From positions 1 through 64,000 of the forward strand of contig PNKV01000004.1 of the NCBI GenBank assembly GCA_013822685.1: 64,000 nt of DNA, read 5' to 3'. Under the pieces are notes generated by a model. It was not told where the DNA came from. It worked only from the letters and a program-made list of their open reading frames with translations, and searched no databases. This stretch comes from Leptothrix sp. (in: b-proteobacteria) (GTDB taxonomy: Bacteria; Pseudomonadota; Gammaproteobacteria; Burkholderiales; Burkholderiaceae_C). Within the stretch, counting starts at the first letter, position 1. The number at the start of each line of letters is the position of its first letter. Shown piece by piece: positions 43,690 to 52,786 of the stretch. The translations under genes and the position numbers were made by a program.

Positions 43690-45231
43690 TCAGGCGCGGT
43701 TCAACTGGAACACGCTGACGGCCCTGACCAACTCGGCCGCCTGGTGCTTCAGGCTTTCGGCCGCTGCGGCTGATTCTTCCACCAGGGCCGCATTTTGCTG
43801 CGTGACCTGGTCCAGCTGGGCCACGGCCCCGCTCACCAGTTCGATGCCGCTGGTTTGCTCTTGCGTGGCGGAGCTGATCTCGCCGATCAGGTCGGTCACG
43901 CGGCGCACCTGGGCCACGATGTCGTCCATCGTTTGCCCGGCATCGTCCACCAGGCGCGAGCCGGTTTGCACCTTCTCCACGCTGTCATTGATCAGGCCCT
44001 TGATCTCCTTGGCGGCGTTGGCGCTGCGTTGCGCCAAGCTGCGCACCTCAGAGGCCACGACCGCGAAGCCGCGGCCTTGTTCGCCCGCCCGGGCGGCTTC
44101 CACGGCGGCGTTCAGCGCCAGGATGTTGGTCTGAAAAGCGATGCCATCGATCACGCCGATGATGTCGCTGATCTTGCGGCTGGAATGGGTGATCTCGGCC
44201 ATGGTGTTCACCACCTGCGCGACCACGCTGCCGCCCTTGGCAGCCACATCGCTGGCCGAGCTGGCCAGCTGCGAGGCCTGGCGCGCGGTGTCGGCGTTGT
44301 GGCGCACCGTGCTGCTGAGCTCTTCCATCGAGGCGGCGGTTTGCTGCAGGTTGCTGGCCTGGGTTTCGGTGCGGTGGCTCAGGTCGGTGTTGCCGATGGC
44401 GATCTGGCTTGAGCCGGTGGCGATGTTCTCGCTGCTTTGGCGCACGGTGCCCACGGTCAGGATCAGGCTGTCGTTCATGGCCTTGAGGGCCGTCAGCAAC
44501 TGGGCGGTCTCGTCGGTGCCGCTGGTGTCGATGTGCGAGGTCAGGTCGCCGTTGGCCACGGCTTGCGCCACCTTGACGGCGCGGCCAATGGGCAGCACCA
44601 CGCCGCGGCTGACCACATGGCCCATGCCGAAGAACACTGCGCCCGCGATGAGGGCCGTGACGACCATGACCGCGCGGGCAATGGTGGCGGTTTGGTCGCT
44701 GGCGGCCTGGGCCGTCTTGGCTTGGGATTCGATCAGGTCACCCAGGTCGCCCATGGATTTTTCAAGGCTTTCAAAGGCCTCTTTGAAGGCAGGCAGCTTG
44801 GCTTGCGCCGCATCGCGGTCCGTGAAGGCCAGGTTGATGACCTCGGTCGCGCTGGCCAGGTAGGCGGTCAGCGCGGGGCGAACGCGCGCGGAGGCGCTCA
44901 CGATCTCGGCGTCCAGTGGCAGTTCGTCCAGTGTCTTGAACGACTCTCGGAAGCTCTCGATGTGCTCGGTGAGGGCCGCTTTCGTGTTTTTCTTTTCCAC
45001 CGCGTCGTGTTGCAGCGAGGCCAGCATGGCGCTGAGCACGTCGGCGCGCAGGGCGTCGTGCATCATGTCGGCCTGCATCTGGGCGCGCAAAGCCGTGCCG
45101 ATGGTGGCGATCTTGGCGTTGTCCGACGACAGCTTGTAGACCGCCGAGTAGCCGGTGATGCCGATCAGCACCATCAGGATCAGGCCCGTCAGGCTGAAGC
45201 CCAGCAGCTTTTGTTGGATGCTCAGTTTCAT
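43690..45231 (-). CDS. Methyl-accepting chemotaxis protein
   Basis: A 513-residue chemoreceptor. It has a membrane helix at about 9-31 ([23 protein letters not shown]), a roughly 150-residue helical periplasmic sensor of the four-helix-bundle type, a second helix ([22 protein letters not shown]), HAMP, and a long MA domain with the hairpin tip [48 protein letters not shown]. It lacks a C-terminal CheR-binding pentapeptide. The ATG at 45231 has GGGAGAG upstream. It lies 23 bases after the outer-membrane-type protein gene and may be co-transcribed with it. The ligand is unknown. Confidence 0.93.
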   Translation of the reverse strand: MKLSIQQKLLGFSLTGLILMVLIGITGYSAVYKLSSDNAKIATIGTALRAQMQADMMHDALRADVLSAMLASLQHDAVEKKNTKAALTEHIESFRESFKTLDELPLDAEIVSASARVRPALTAYLASATEVINLAFTDRDAAQAKLPAFKEAFESLEKSMGDLGDLIESQAKTAQAASDQTATIARAVMVVTALIAGAVFFGMGHVVSRGVVLPIGRAVKVAQAVANGDLTSHIDTSGTDETAQLLTALKAMNDSLILTVGTVRQSSENIATGSSQIAIGNTDLSHRTETQASNLQQTAASMEELSSTVRHNADTARQASQLASSASDVAAKGGSVVAQVVNTMAEITHSSRKISDIIGVIDGIAFQTNILALNAAVEAARAGEQGRGFAVVASEVRSLAQRSANAAKEIKGLINDSVEKVQTGSRLVDDAGQTMDDIVAQVRRVTDLIGEISSATQEQTSGIELVSGAVAQLDQVTQQNAALVEESAAAAESLKHQAAELVRAVSVFQLNRA

Positions 45232-45254
45232 GTGGTCTCTCCCTGGGCTGGTGG

Positions 45255-46040
45255 TCAGAACTTGACGGACAAGCCGACCGTCCACTGCCGGTCAGGTGTG
45301 CGCTCGTTGGCGCCAATGGAGATGGCGGTGTCCACCTGCAAGGTCGGGGTGATCAGGTAGGCCATGCCCACGTCGTAGGTGATGACGGATCCGCCGTTTT
45401 TGGCCGAGGTCAACTGGTGGCCGGCCACTTCCACGAAGGATCGAAAGGCATCGGTCCACGACTTGCCGAGCACCACCGCGAGCGAGCCCGCCACATAGTG
45501 CTTGCCGTCGTCATTGGTGTCGGCCAGCGCACCGGGCATCACGCCCACCGACCAGTCTTGCGGCAGCTCCCATTCGGCCACCATGCGCACAGAGGGGCGC
45601 ACGCCGTGGCCGCGGAAGGCTTGCGAGCCACTGTCCAGGTCAGCGTGGAAGAGCCAGCCCACCGAAGGTCGGCCGGTGGCGTCATCGCCATCGTGCGTGT
45701 GCCACTTCAGGCCCACAGAGACGTCGGCAAAGCCGCGCTCGCCGCTTTCGCGCATGAAGCCGTCGGTCTCCAGCCGCAACTCGGTGTTTTCGGTGAGGCC
45801 GTAGCGCAGCAGGGTGGGCGTCATGCGGGTGGTGGTCTTGACGCCATCGACCTTGTTGCTTTCAGACGCGAAAGAGGTCTCTATCTGGAAGCGGCCTTGG
45901 CCCACCACATTGCTGGACTCGACCACATCGGGGCGGTCGGTGGCCATGGGCTCTTCTTCGGCGTGCGCGGCCAGGGGCAGCAACAGGCCAGTGGCCAGGG
46001 CGGCCGAGATGATCGTGAGGGTGATGCGTTGCGCAGCCAT
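45255..46040 (-). CDS. Outer-membrane beta-barrel protein, phenol-degradation MetA/transporter type
   Basis: A 261-residue exported protein with a signal peptide (about 1-27, ending LAAHAEEE) and a beta-barrel pattern of alternating residues. Segments such as [42 protein letters not shown] and a final aromatic GLSVKF resemble the MetA-pathway-of-phenol-degradation/transporter family (PF13557). Its real substrate is unknown. The start is set at ATG 46040, the first residue of the signal peptide; the frame extends 13 codons further upstream. Confidence 0.75.
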   Translation of the reverse strand: MAAQRITLTIISAALATGLLLPLAAHAEEEPMATDRPDVVESSNVVGQGRFQIETSFASESNKVDGVKTTTRMTPTLLRYGLTENTELRLETDGFMRESGERGFADVSVGLKWHTHDGDDATGRPSVGWLFHADLDSGSQAFRGHGVRPSVRMVAEWELPQDWSVGVMPGALADTNDDGKHYVAGSLAVVLGKSWTDAFRSFVEVAGHQLTSAKNGGSVITYDVGMAYLITPTLQVDTAISIGANERTPDRQWTVGLSVKF

Positions 46041-46191
46041 GGCGGCTCCTGAGGGTGCTGATGGAAAGGGTGACTTCACATCAGTCAGTACTTCAGGATT
46101 GATGCACTGCTCATAACGTCAACTGCGGGGCCACATGTAGGGCCACGGTGGTGCATTGCCCAGGTTTTGGGAAATCGCCCACGGTTTCGTG

Positions 46192-46220
46192 AAAAACGAC
46201 CGGATTGAGCGGCCGGGTCG
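46192..46220 (-). terminator. Intrinsic terminator after the DUF4280 gene
   Basis: On the minus strand a 7-bp GC-rich stem with one bulged base and a 9-base loop is followed by five T residues, just downstream of the DUF4280 stop. It would end the tagH-pppA-DUF4280 transcript. The rest of the 46041-46224 gap shows nothing else I can support. Confidence 0.45.
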
Positions 46221-46224
46221 AGTG

Positions 46225-46611
46225 CTAAGGAATCATGTGCGTGGTCTGCCCCGCGTTCGCGAAGGTGATCACGCCGCCCCAGATGCAGGTGAGCATGGAG
46301 ATGTTGTCCAGCGCCGGGAAGTTCTGGAGCATCACGGTGGCCGCGCCCGGCGCCCAGGGCGCTGGCGTGTTCGGGAGGCAAGGCATGGGCGTGAGCACGC
46401 CCAAGGCCGCAGCGGTGGCGGCGGCGACCATGGGGTTGCCCGGGCAGGTGCACATCCCGAAGGGCGGGATGTTCATGATGGGCACGTGGTCCATGATGTT
46501 GGCCGCGATCATGTGGCTGGTCATGATGGGCTTGGGCGTGGGCACCAGCGTGCTGGGCGCCAGGCCGAACGTGCACTTCATCGTGGCGCCCATGCAGGTT
46601 TGTTGAGGCAT
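46225..46611 (-). CDS. DUF4280 PAAR-like T6SS spike-tip protein
   Basis: A 128-residue protein of the DUF4280 family, which replaces classical PAAR as the sharpened VgrG tip in some T6SS. It has six Cys in the family pattern (CMGATMKC, FGMCTC, MPCLP, LTCIWGG), ANIMDHVPIMNIPPFGMC, NPMVAAATAAALGVLTPMPC and a final GGVITF. Cysteines probably bind a metal, as His/Cys do in PAAR tips. No toxin domain is attached. It follows pppA by 10 bases. Confidence 0.85.
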   Translation of the reverse strand: MPQQTCMGATMKCTFGLAPSTLVPTPKPIMTSHMIAANIMDHVPIMNIPPFGMCTCPGNPMVAAATAAALGVLTPMPCLPNTPAPWAPGAATVMLQNFPALDNISMLTCIWGGVITFANAGQTTHMIP

Positions 46612-46621
46612 GTGGGGCTCC

Positions 46622-47380
46622 TTAATCGGCAGGCGTGGCGCTGGTCCACACGGTCAGGGCGCTGAAGTTGTCGTGGCTGGGCTTGTGGGCGGCGTTGGCC
46701 AGCACCGTCGTTTCCAGCACGTCCAGCCAGGCTTGCGGCGAGTGCGCACCGATCAGCGATTGCTCGAGCACCTCGTCATCCACGTATTCCCACAGGCCAT
46801 CGGTGCACAGCAGGAAGACATCGCCATCTTCAATGGCCACGGCCTGTTCGGGCACGCCCACTTCCAGGTATTCGGTGGGGGTGCCCAGGGCCGATTGCAG
46901 CTCGCTGCGCTTGGGGTGGGTGCGCATGTCCTCGGGCTTGATCAGGCCGCCGTCGGCCAGGGCCTGAACCAGGCTGTGGTCGCGCGTGCGGGCCTGGATG
47001 CGGCCCTGGCGGAACCAGTACACGCGCGAGTCGCCCACGTGGGCCCACAGCGCGGTGTGGTCGATGAAGTCGATGGACAGCATGGCCACGGTGGTGTGCA
47101 TGTTGGCCTGCACGGTGCCTTCGATGCGGTGGTCCAGGATGACCTGGTTGGTGCCGACCACCAGTTCGCGCAACTGCGGCGAGGTGATGGCGGGCTGCGT
47201 GACGAAGCTGTTGAGCACGTTCTGCACCGCCAGCTTGGAGGCGATGTCACCGCCGCCATGGCCGCCGGCCCCATCGGCCATCACGCAGCACAGGTGGCGG
47301 TCGGAGTTCCAGTGGCCGCAAGCATCCTCGTTGTAGTTGCGGCCGCCTTGCTTGGAGATGATGGCGATTTCAAGTTCCAC
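46622..47380 (-). CDS. pppA: T6SS Ser/Thr phosphatase PppA (PP2C family)
   Basis: A 252-residue cytosolic PPM/PP2C phosphatase that removes phosphate from PpkA substrates and so resets T6SS firing. The metal-binding motifs are intact: GRNYNEDACG, VMADGAGGHGGGDIAS, AHVGDSRVYWFR, LLCTDGLWEYVDD and HDNFSALTV. The gene lies 14 bases downstream of tagH in the same direction, the usual pairing with the Fha gene. The kinase ppkA is about 20 kb away in this window, so the circuit is split between two loci. Confidence 0.92.
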   Translation of the reverse strand: MELEIAIISKQGGRNYNEDACGHWNSDRHLCCVMADGAGGHGGGDIASKLAVQNVLNSFVTQPAITSPQLRELVVGTNQVILDHRIEGTVQANMHTTVAMLSIDFIDHTALWAHVGDSRVYWFRQGRIQARTRDHSLVQALADGGLIKPEDMRTHPKRSELQSALGTPTEYLEVGVPEQAVAIEDGDVFLLCTDGLWEYVDDEVLEQSLIGAHSPQAWLDVLETTVLANAAHKPSHDNFSALTVWTSATPAD

Positions 47381-47394
47381 GGGCGGGGCTTCTT

Positions 47395-49152
47395 TCAGTG
47401 CTGGCCGTCTTTGAGCTGGTCGATGTGGGCCTCGTAGGCGCGCAGGAATTCGCGGCCGAACAGGTCGTGGAAATCTTCGGCGGCTTCTTCAGAGATCTGG
47501 CCGTACAGGTCTTGAAAGACCTCCCAGAGCTTGGCCTTGCGCGTGGCCGGCAGCAGGCTGTTGATGACTGACTTCTGCGTGAGCTTGCCTTCCAGAATGG
47601 CTGGGTCGAAGCGTTTGAGCACGCCCTCCAACGCGGCCTTCATGCCAGCGACGAAGCCGAACTGGTGGGCGCGCAGGTCGTCATACGCATCGCGCATGGC
47701 GGGGGCCGGTTGCATGAAGCCGCGCGCGGGCGGGGTCAGCAGGTGCGTCAGTGCCACCTCGACCGAGGGCGAGAACTTCAGGGGGTTGTTCTCGCGCGCG
47801 ACGATCATGGTGACCTCGGCGCGGATCTCGCGCTTGAGGGCGGCGCGCGCCACCAGCAGGTCGACCGTGCCCTTGGCCGATTCATGCAGCAACTGGCCGA
47901 TGAGTTTCATCAGCTCAGGCGTGAGCGCGTCAATCTGCAGGCTGGGCACGCCCAGGCCTTCGCGGAAGGCGGCCAGCAGGGCCTGGACATCGGCGCTGCC
48001 GGCCAGGGCCGCGCTGGTGGCGGGGCGCGGTGGGGCGGCGGGGATGGGCGGCGTGTAGGCCGGTGCGGGGATGGCCACGCTGGATGGCGCGGCGGGTGCC
48101 GTTGGCGGCTTGCTGGCCGGCCGGATGATGGTGCGGCCTTCGGCGCCGCCGGCCTGGTCGCCCCAGGACAGCACTGCGCCTTGTGGGGCGGGGCCGCTGG
48201 CGGGGGCGATGGGCGCCGCCGGTGGGGGCGCCACTGGCTTGGGCGCGGCCACCTTGGGCGGGATGAAGGGCGTGTTCAGCTCGGACACGTTGTCGGCCAT
48301 GGCATCGCTGCCGGCCGAGGCCGGGCCGCTCATGAACGACCGCAATGGGTCGGCGTTTTGCGCGGTGTTGGGCCGCGCAAGCGGGTCTTGGAAAGGCGAG
48401 CCCGCGAGCGGATCACCGCTGCGGTTGCTGGCCGGGCCCAGGCCGAACAGGCTGTCGATCGAGTCTTCTGCGGCTGTGGCGCGGATGCCCACATCAGGCA
48501 CCAGGGGCGCGGCAGAAGGGCCGCCCAGGCCCAGACCGAAGTCGTCGGGGATGGCGGAGGGTGCAGCGCCCAGGCTGCGGCCCAGGTCGTGGGCCGGTGC
48601 CGGATCGGGCGCGAAGGGATCCCAATCCAGGGGGATGCCGCCAGCCGGTGCGCTGGTGGCGGCCGGGCTGGGCGTGCCAAAGGGTGAGGGCGCCGGGCTG
48701 CCCCATGCCGATCCGCCACCACCCGATCCCAACGAGGCAAACGGGTCCATCGGCGCGGTGGGCGCGAACGCGGGCGGTGCGCCTGCCAGGCCACCGCCGA
48801 AACCGGCCAGGTCCGCGAAGGGATCGACGGGCGCGGCGGCCCCAGCGCTGGCTTCCACCGACAGCACATAGCCGCCGATCTGCACCTGGTCGCCTGCCTT
48901 CAAGGGCGCTTCGGCGCCATTGCCCAAGGCCCGGCCGTTGACCAGCACCGGGTTGCTGCCCCGGTCGACCAAGGCAAAGCCGCCATTGCGAAACGCGATC
49001 TGCGCGTGCACGCGCGAGATGGTCCGTTCTGGGTCGGGCAGGATCAACTGGTTGGTGTCGGCCCGGCCGATGGTGCCGCCCAGCTCGTCGAAGGACGCGG
49101 ACAGGCGCTCGGTGGGGCCGCCATTGAAGGTGAGGATGGTCAATGTGATCAC
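47395..49152 (-). CDS. tagH: T6SS FHA-domain scaffold protein TagH/Fha
   Basis: A 585-residue cytosolic protein. The N-terminal FHA phosphothreonine-binding domain (about 1-100) has GGTIGRADTNQLILPDPERTISRVHAQI (Gly-Arg and Ser-xx-His) and the NGR Asn. A long Pro/Ala/Gly-rich disordered linker (105-385) follows, then the T6SS Fha C-terminal helical domain (about 390-580, VPSLQIDALTPELMKLIGQLLHESAKGTVDLLVAR). The linker contains EGRTIIRPASKPP (Thr341), the same motif as at the N termini of TssL and PpkA. The start is a GTG at 49152. Phosphorylated Fha or phospho-TssL bound by Fha triggers secretion in other systems. Confidence 0.92.
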   Translation of the reverse strand: MITLTILTFNGGPTERLSASFDELGGTIGRADTNQLILPDPERTISRVHAQIAFRNGGFALVDRGSNPVLVNGRALGNGAEAPLKAGDQVQIGGYVLSVEASAGAAAPVDPFADLAGFGGGLAGAPPAFAPTAPMDPFASLGSGGGGSAWGSPAPSPFGTPSPAATSAPAGGIPLDWDPFAPDPAPAHDLGRSLGAAPSAIPDDFGLGLGGPSAAPLVPDVGIRATAAEDSIDSLFGLGPASNRSGDPLAGSPFQDPLARPNTAQNADPLRSFMSGPASAGSDAMADNVSELNTPFIPPKVAAPKPVAPPPAAPIAPASGPAPQGAVLSWGDQAGGAEGRTIIRPASKPPTAPAAPSSVAIPAPAYTPPIPAAPPRPATSAALAGSADVQALLAAFREGLGVPSLQIDALTPELMKLIGQLLHESAKGTVDLLVARAALKREIRAEVTMIVARENNPLKFSPSVEVALTHLLTPPARGFMQPAPAMRDAYDDLRAHQFGFVAGMKAALEGVLKRFDPAILEGKLTQKSVINSLLPATRKAKLWEVFQDLYGQISEEAAEDFHDLFGREFLRAYEAHIDQLKDGQH

Positions 49153-49161
49153 GGTGGCAGC

Positions 49162-49986
49162 TTATCTCAACACGTAGAACTGTCCATCCACCACCGCGAG
49201 CCGGATAGGCCAGGCGTGGCTGCTGCCCGACTCGGTGGGCAGGGTGCGCAAGATGGGTTGGCCGGCAGGGTTCAGACACTCCAGCAGTCGGCCATCGGCC
49301 ACCGGGCGCAAGACCAGGTCGGCGGCGGTGGGCGGCGCAATGCGCAAGGTCTTGCTGGCGCTGAGTTGTTGCACATGGGCCCTGAAGCGGCCGACATCGC
49401 TGGCAGCGTCGCGCTGGTAGGCCAGGGCCAGCTCTTCAAAGCGCAGGCGGGCGGCGGCGATGAAGCCTTCCGGGTCACCGCGCGTCAGGTCGATGGCCAG
49501 GCGTTGCAGAAACGCCAAAGCTTGCATCTTCAAGGCGGGCGTGGTGTCGACCACAGGGGCGTCCAGCCAGCGCCAGCGCGGGAAGGTCACGGGCAAGTCC
49601 ACGGTTTGGGGCAGCAGCAGCGGGGTCTCGTAGACCTCGTTCTCGGCCAGGGCCCAATCCAGTTGGGCCAGGGTGCGCGCTGAGTTCTCGCTGGCGGGCT
49701 GGCCTTGCCGGGGCAGCAGCAAGCGCAGCTTCACCCAGGTTTGCCCGTCGGCCACGTTGGGGGTGAGCGGCGGTGGGGGTTGGCCGGGCGGCAGGTTGAT
49801 CGGGTGCGGGTTGACCACCAGGCCCAGGCGGTTGCCGCCAGCCAAGGTGTATTCGTGCACGGGCACGCAGGCCACGTGGGTGCCGGGCGCGGAGCGCGCA
49901 TCCACGTTGGCCACGGGCACGCCGTTGAGCACGGCCTCGGCCTGGCAGCCGGCCGCTTCGATCCGCAATAACAGCAAGCGCTCCAT
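49162..49986 (-). CDS. Hypothetical protein in T6SS locus (274 residues)
   Basis: I do not recognise this family. It is a soluble protein without signal peptide. The N-terminal half reads as beta-rich (LLLLRIEAAGCQAEAVLNGVPVANVDA, THVACVPVHEYTLAGGNRLGLVVNP, with a Pro-rich loop), and the C-terminal half is helical, then ends in a small beta hairpin (WPIRLAVVDGQFYVLR). The ATG shares one base with the stop of the next upstream gene (TGATG), so the two are coupled. It ends 9 bases before tagH. The position inside a T6SS operon suggests an accessory or effector-loading role; this is inference only. Confidence 0.7.
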   Translation of the reverse strand: MERLLLLRIEAAGCQAEAVLNGVPVANVDARSAPGTHVACVPVHEYTLAGGNRLGLVVNPHPINLPPGQPPPPLTPNVADGQTWVKLRLLLPRQGQPASENSARTLAQLDWALAENEVYETPLLLPQTVDLPVTFPRWRWLDAPVVDTTPALKMQALAFLQRLAIDLTRGDPEGFIAAARLRFEELALAYQRDAASDVGRFRAHVQQLSASKTLRIAPPTAADLVLRPVADGRLLECLNPAGQPILRTLPTESGSSHAWPIRLAVVDGQFYVLR

Positions 49987-51695
49987 CAGCCCAGGCTCCA
50001 GTCCAGCAAGGTCATGGCGGGCAGCAGCGGGCGCGCTTGCCGCGAGGTGCCCAGCACCGGGTCGTGGATGGCCAAGGTGGTGGCCACCGGCTCGATCCGC
50101 AAGTTCAGGAAGAGCTGCACGCCGCCGTTGCCGGGTTTGGCGCGCAGGCCGGCTTCGCCCACGATGGCGCCGGTGGCAGGCATCGTGGGGTGCAGCGCGA
50201 CGTGGTCGGGCGTGACGATGGGGTCCATCTCCAGCTCGAAGGGGTAGCGCAGTTTGACCACGGTGGGGGCCAGCACCTCGGGCAGCGCGGGGAGTTGGCT
50301 GTCGCTCAGGATGCGGGTGCGCAAGGGCGTGCTGCCTTGGGCGCGAAGGCGCAAACGGGCGCGCGCCCCGGCCAGGCTGAGTTCGCCGCTGAGTTGCAGT
50401 TGCAAGGCGCAAGCGACCATGTCGAGCCAGCCTTCCAGCCGCATGACGGGCTCGTCGGCCAAGCCCTGAGGGCCTTCGCGCCAGCCCCAGCTGAAGCCGG
50501 CCTGGCCCGCCATCAGCGAGGGCTCGATGTCCAGTTGCGCGGCGGTGGCGCCGCTGGTGCGCTCAAAGGCCAGCAGCAGTTGGTCGGTGCTGGCCTTGAA
50601 ATCGTCGTGCAGGCGAGCAAAACCGCGTTGCCAGGCGCTGCCGTCTTGCGCGATGCCGTCGCGCTCCAAGCGGCAGGTGGCGGGCTTGGTGGTGTGGCGC
50701 AGCTCCAGCAACCATTGGTCGGCCGGGTAGCTCAACACTTGGGTGGACAACTCGCCCAGCGGGGCACCGTGGTCGCGCAGGCCGCAGCTGGCAATCTGCA
50801 GGGTGTGCCATTGCGGGGCGCCTTCATGGGCGATGCCGGCCACCAGGCCATCCGGCACGGGCAAGGCGGGCGGTGCGTGGACGGGCCAGCTCACGGCGGT
50901 GGCTTCGTGGCCACGCCATTCCCACAGGCCATGCCCGCCGGTGAAGGCGACTCGGGGATGGGTGTGTTCGCCACAGCCGCCCAAGGCGCGCACCTTCACT
51001 TGCAGGCTGGCCGCCGGGCCTTCGCCTGGCGCGTGGGTCAGCACGTGGAGCCTGGCTGGCGGCAAGGGCTGGGTGGTGTCGATGCGCAGGCGGGGCGGGA
51101 CTGCGGGGCCGGGCACGCGTTGCCAGTCCTTGTCGGTCAATCGGTATTCTTGGCGCCAGGCGGTGTCAATGGTGCCCAGGTCGATGGCGTCCAGGTCGCA
51201 ACTGAGGCGTGCCACCTGCACGTGGCTGGGCACGACGTCGCCCAGGCGGCCAAGGTCGGCCAAGTCGGCCACCACGCGGGCATCGGCGGCTTCGAAATCG
51301 GCGGGCGGCAGGCCGGTGTGCGGCCGGCCGGCGCTGGCGGCGTGCAGGCGCTGCAGTTCATCGAGCGTGCGGCGCACCAGTTGGTGGGGCTTGATGAACT
51401 CGCTGCGGCGGGCGTCGGCCAGGATGTCCTTGGCCCATTCGAAACCAGGCTTGTCTTCAAAGGCCGGGCCCCACACGAACCACAGGTTGACGTACCTGGC
51501 CACGCAAGGCCCCTCGGCCAGTTGGTGCTTTTGTGCGTGTTGCACGGCCAGGTCGATGAAGGCACCGTAGCGCTCGCCCAGGCGCTCCAGCATGGCGGGC
51601 CACTGCAGCGCGAAGTAAGCGGCCACGCGGTGCACGAAGCGTTCGCGGGCCACCTGCGCGAGCAGGTCCATTTGTTGGGGGCTCAGTGACAGCAT
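49986..51695 (-). CDS. Hypothetical protein in T6SS locus (569 residues)
   Basis: I do not recognise the whole protein. The first 110 residues are helical (LSPQQMDLLAQVARERFVHRVAAYFALQWPAMLERLG), with conserved-looking aromatic VARYVNLWFVWGPAFEDKPGFEWAKDIL. The remainder is beta-rich and low in Lys, with a Trp-containing stretch and a final FELEMDPIVTPDHVALHPTMP. There is no signal peptide, membrane helix or enzyme motif. It lies 7 bases after the DUF4123 gene and is coupled to the 274-residue unknown, so it probably works with effector delivery. Confidence 0.7.
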   Translation of the reverse strand: MLSLSPQQMDLLAQVARERFVHRVAAYFALQWPAMLERLGERYGAFIDLAVQHAQKHQLAEGPCVARYVNLWFVWGPAFEDKPGFEWAKDILADARRSEFIKPHQLVRRTLDELQRLHAASAGRPHTGLPPADFEAADARVVADLADLGRLGDVVPSHVQVARLSCDLDAIDLGTIDTAWRQEYRLTDKDWQRVPGPAVPPRLRIDTTQPLPPARLHVLTHAPGEGPAASLQVKVRALGGCGEHTHPRVAFTGGHGLWEWRGHEATAVSWPVHAPPALPVPDGLVAGIAHEGAPQWHTLQIASCGLRDHGAPLGELSTQVLSYPADQWLLELRHTTKPATCRLERDGIAQDGSAWQRGFARLHDDFKASTDQLLLAFERTSGATAAQLDIEPSLMAGQAGFSWGWREGPQGLADEPVMRLEGWLDMVACALQLQLSGELSLAGARARLRLRAQGSTPLRTRILSDSQLPALPEVLAPTVVKLRYPFELEMDPIVTPDHVALHPTMPATGAIVGEAGLRAKPGNGGVQLFLNLRIEPVATTLAIHDPVLGTSRQARPLLPAMTLLDWSLG

Positions 51696-51702
51696 GGGGT
51701 GC

Positions 51703-52242
51703 TCATCCTGCCAGGGTTCGGGTGTCGGTCATCAACTGGCCGACGCTTTCACGCCACCACGTCCACGCTTTGGGCGTGGGCTGGGCAATGGCGGTGATGG
51801 GGCCGAAGAACTGCAGCAACTGCGGGCCGGACAAGCTGGGCAGCAGCACGCGCAGGATGCGCCGGTCGTACCAGCGCAGGGTGAAGCGCTGGCCTTGGGG
51901 CGTTTGCGCTTCGTTCAGGTCGCGCAGGTGCTCGCGCAATGGGCGCAGGCCCAGGGCGCTGACGACCAGCACGCCCCAGTTTTCCATGGTGGCGCTGGCC
52001 TCAAGCAGCAGCCAGTCGGTGAAGGGCGAGTTGGGTTTCAGCTCGACCAGGTAGGGCGCTTTGGCGGCTTCATCGGGCGGCAGGGCGCCACGGTGCAGGC
52101 AATCCCAGCCCAGGATGTCGGCCTTGAGCAGCAACTCGGTCAGGCCGGGCACCTGCGAGGCATCGATCACCGCGTAGACGTGCGCGTCGGACTGGGTCCA
52201 CAAGGTGGCTTTTTGCTGGGGCAAAGAAGACGGTGCGGACAA
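51703..52242 (-). CDS. DUF4123 T6SS effector chaperone/adaptor
   Basis: A 179-residue cytosolic protein of the DUF4123 family (Tap-1/TEC), which binds a specific effector and loads it on VgrG. It has the family opening YAVIDASQVPGLTELLL, the YLVELKPNSPFTDWLL segment, the central WGVLVVSALGLRPLREHLRDL and RWYDRRILRVLLPSL, then FFGPITAI. It is separated from vgrG by the effector and immunity genes. The 123-base gap upstream (52243-52365) has no gene I can support. Confidence 0.87.
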   Translation of the reverse strand: MSAPSSLPQQKATLWTQSDAHVYAVIDASQVPGLTELLLKADILGWDCLHRGALPPDEAAKAPYLVELKPNSPFTDWLLLEASATMENWGVLVVSALGLRPLREHLRDLNEAQTPQGQRFTLRWYDRRILRVLLPSLSGPQLLQFFGPITAIAQPTPKAWTWWRESVGQLMTDTRTLAG

Positions 52243-52365
52243 GGGGACACTCCAAATGACAGTGCCCCCGAGGGTATCGAAAAAAACGCGACTTTTGAGG
52301 GGTGTTTGCGCCTTCAGCGAAGCATGTTCACGCGCGGGCTGGCCAACGCCTAAGCGCCACCTTGC

Positions 52366-52782
52366 TCAGCAGGGCACGACCTTCAAGGTTTGCTGGGTGA
52401 TCTGCTGCGCGTCCAGCGCGTCCAGGATGGTGTCGATGAGGTCGCGGCCGGTGGAAGTGACGAAGTAGTTGGACAGGTCGGAGATGTCCTTGGCGATGTT
52501 CGCTCCCCAGGGAGGCGACTTGCTGCGGTCTTCGTAGTCCCAGATCACCCTGGCCGGTGGCAGCCGCCGCAACTCTTCCTTGACGATGTTCACCTCGCGC
52601 AGGCAAGTCTGATTCTTGTCCGCGGTCAGCGTGCCTTGGTACAGGTCGTTCATCAAGGCTGGGAATCTCGATCCCCAGCCCTTGGGCTCCAGGTTTCCGG
52701 AGATGGTGGAAAAAAAGGCGTGGAAGAAACTGGACGCGCCCATTTCGCTGGTGATGTTCGCAACTTGCAGGCCAATGGGCAT
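52366..52782 (-). CDS. Probable immunity protein, Imm70-like
   Basis: A 138-residue soluble protein resembling the Imm70 immunity family from memory: SSFFHAFFSTISGNLEPKGWGSRFPALMNDLYQGTL, VIWDYEDRSKSPPWG and DLSNYFVTSTGRDLIDTILDAL. The ATG at 52782 has GGAG at a good distance; a TTG 18 bases upstream is less likely. It begins 4 bases inside the end of the preceding gene's region and belongs to a lower-GC run of small genes. No matching toxin gene is next to it, so it may be an orphan protecting against another strain's effector. Confidence 0.62.
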   Translation of the reverse strand: MPIGLQVANITSEMGASSFFHAFFSTISGNLEPKGWGSRFPALMNDLYQGTLTADKNQTCLREVNIVKEELRRLPPARVIWDYEDRSKSPPWGANIAKDISDLSNYFVTSTGRDLIDTILDALDAQQITQQTLKVVPC

Positions 52783-52786
52783 GGCA

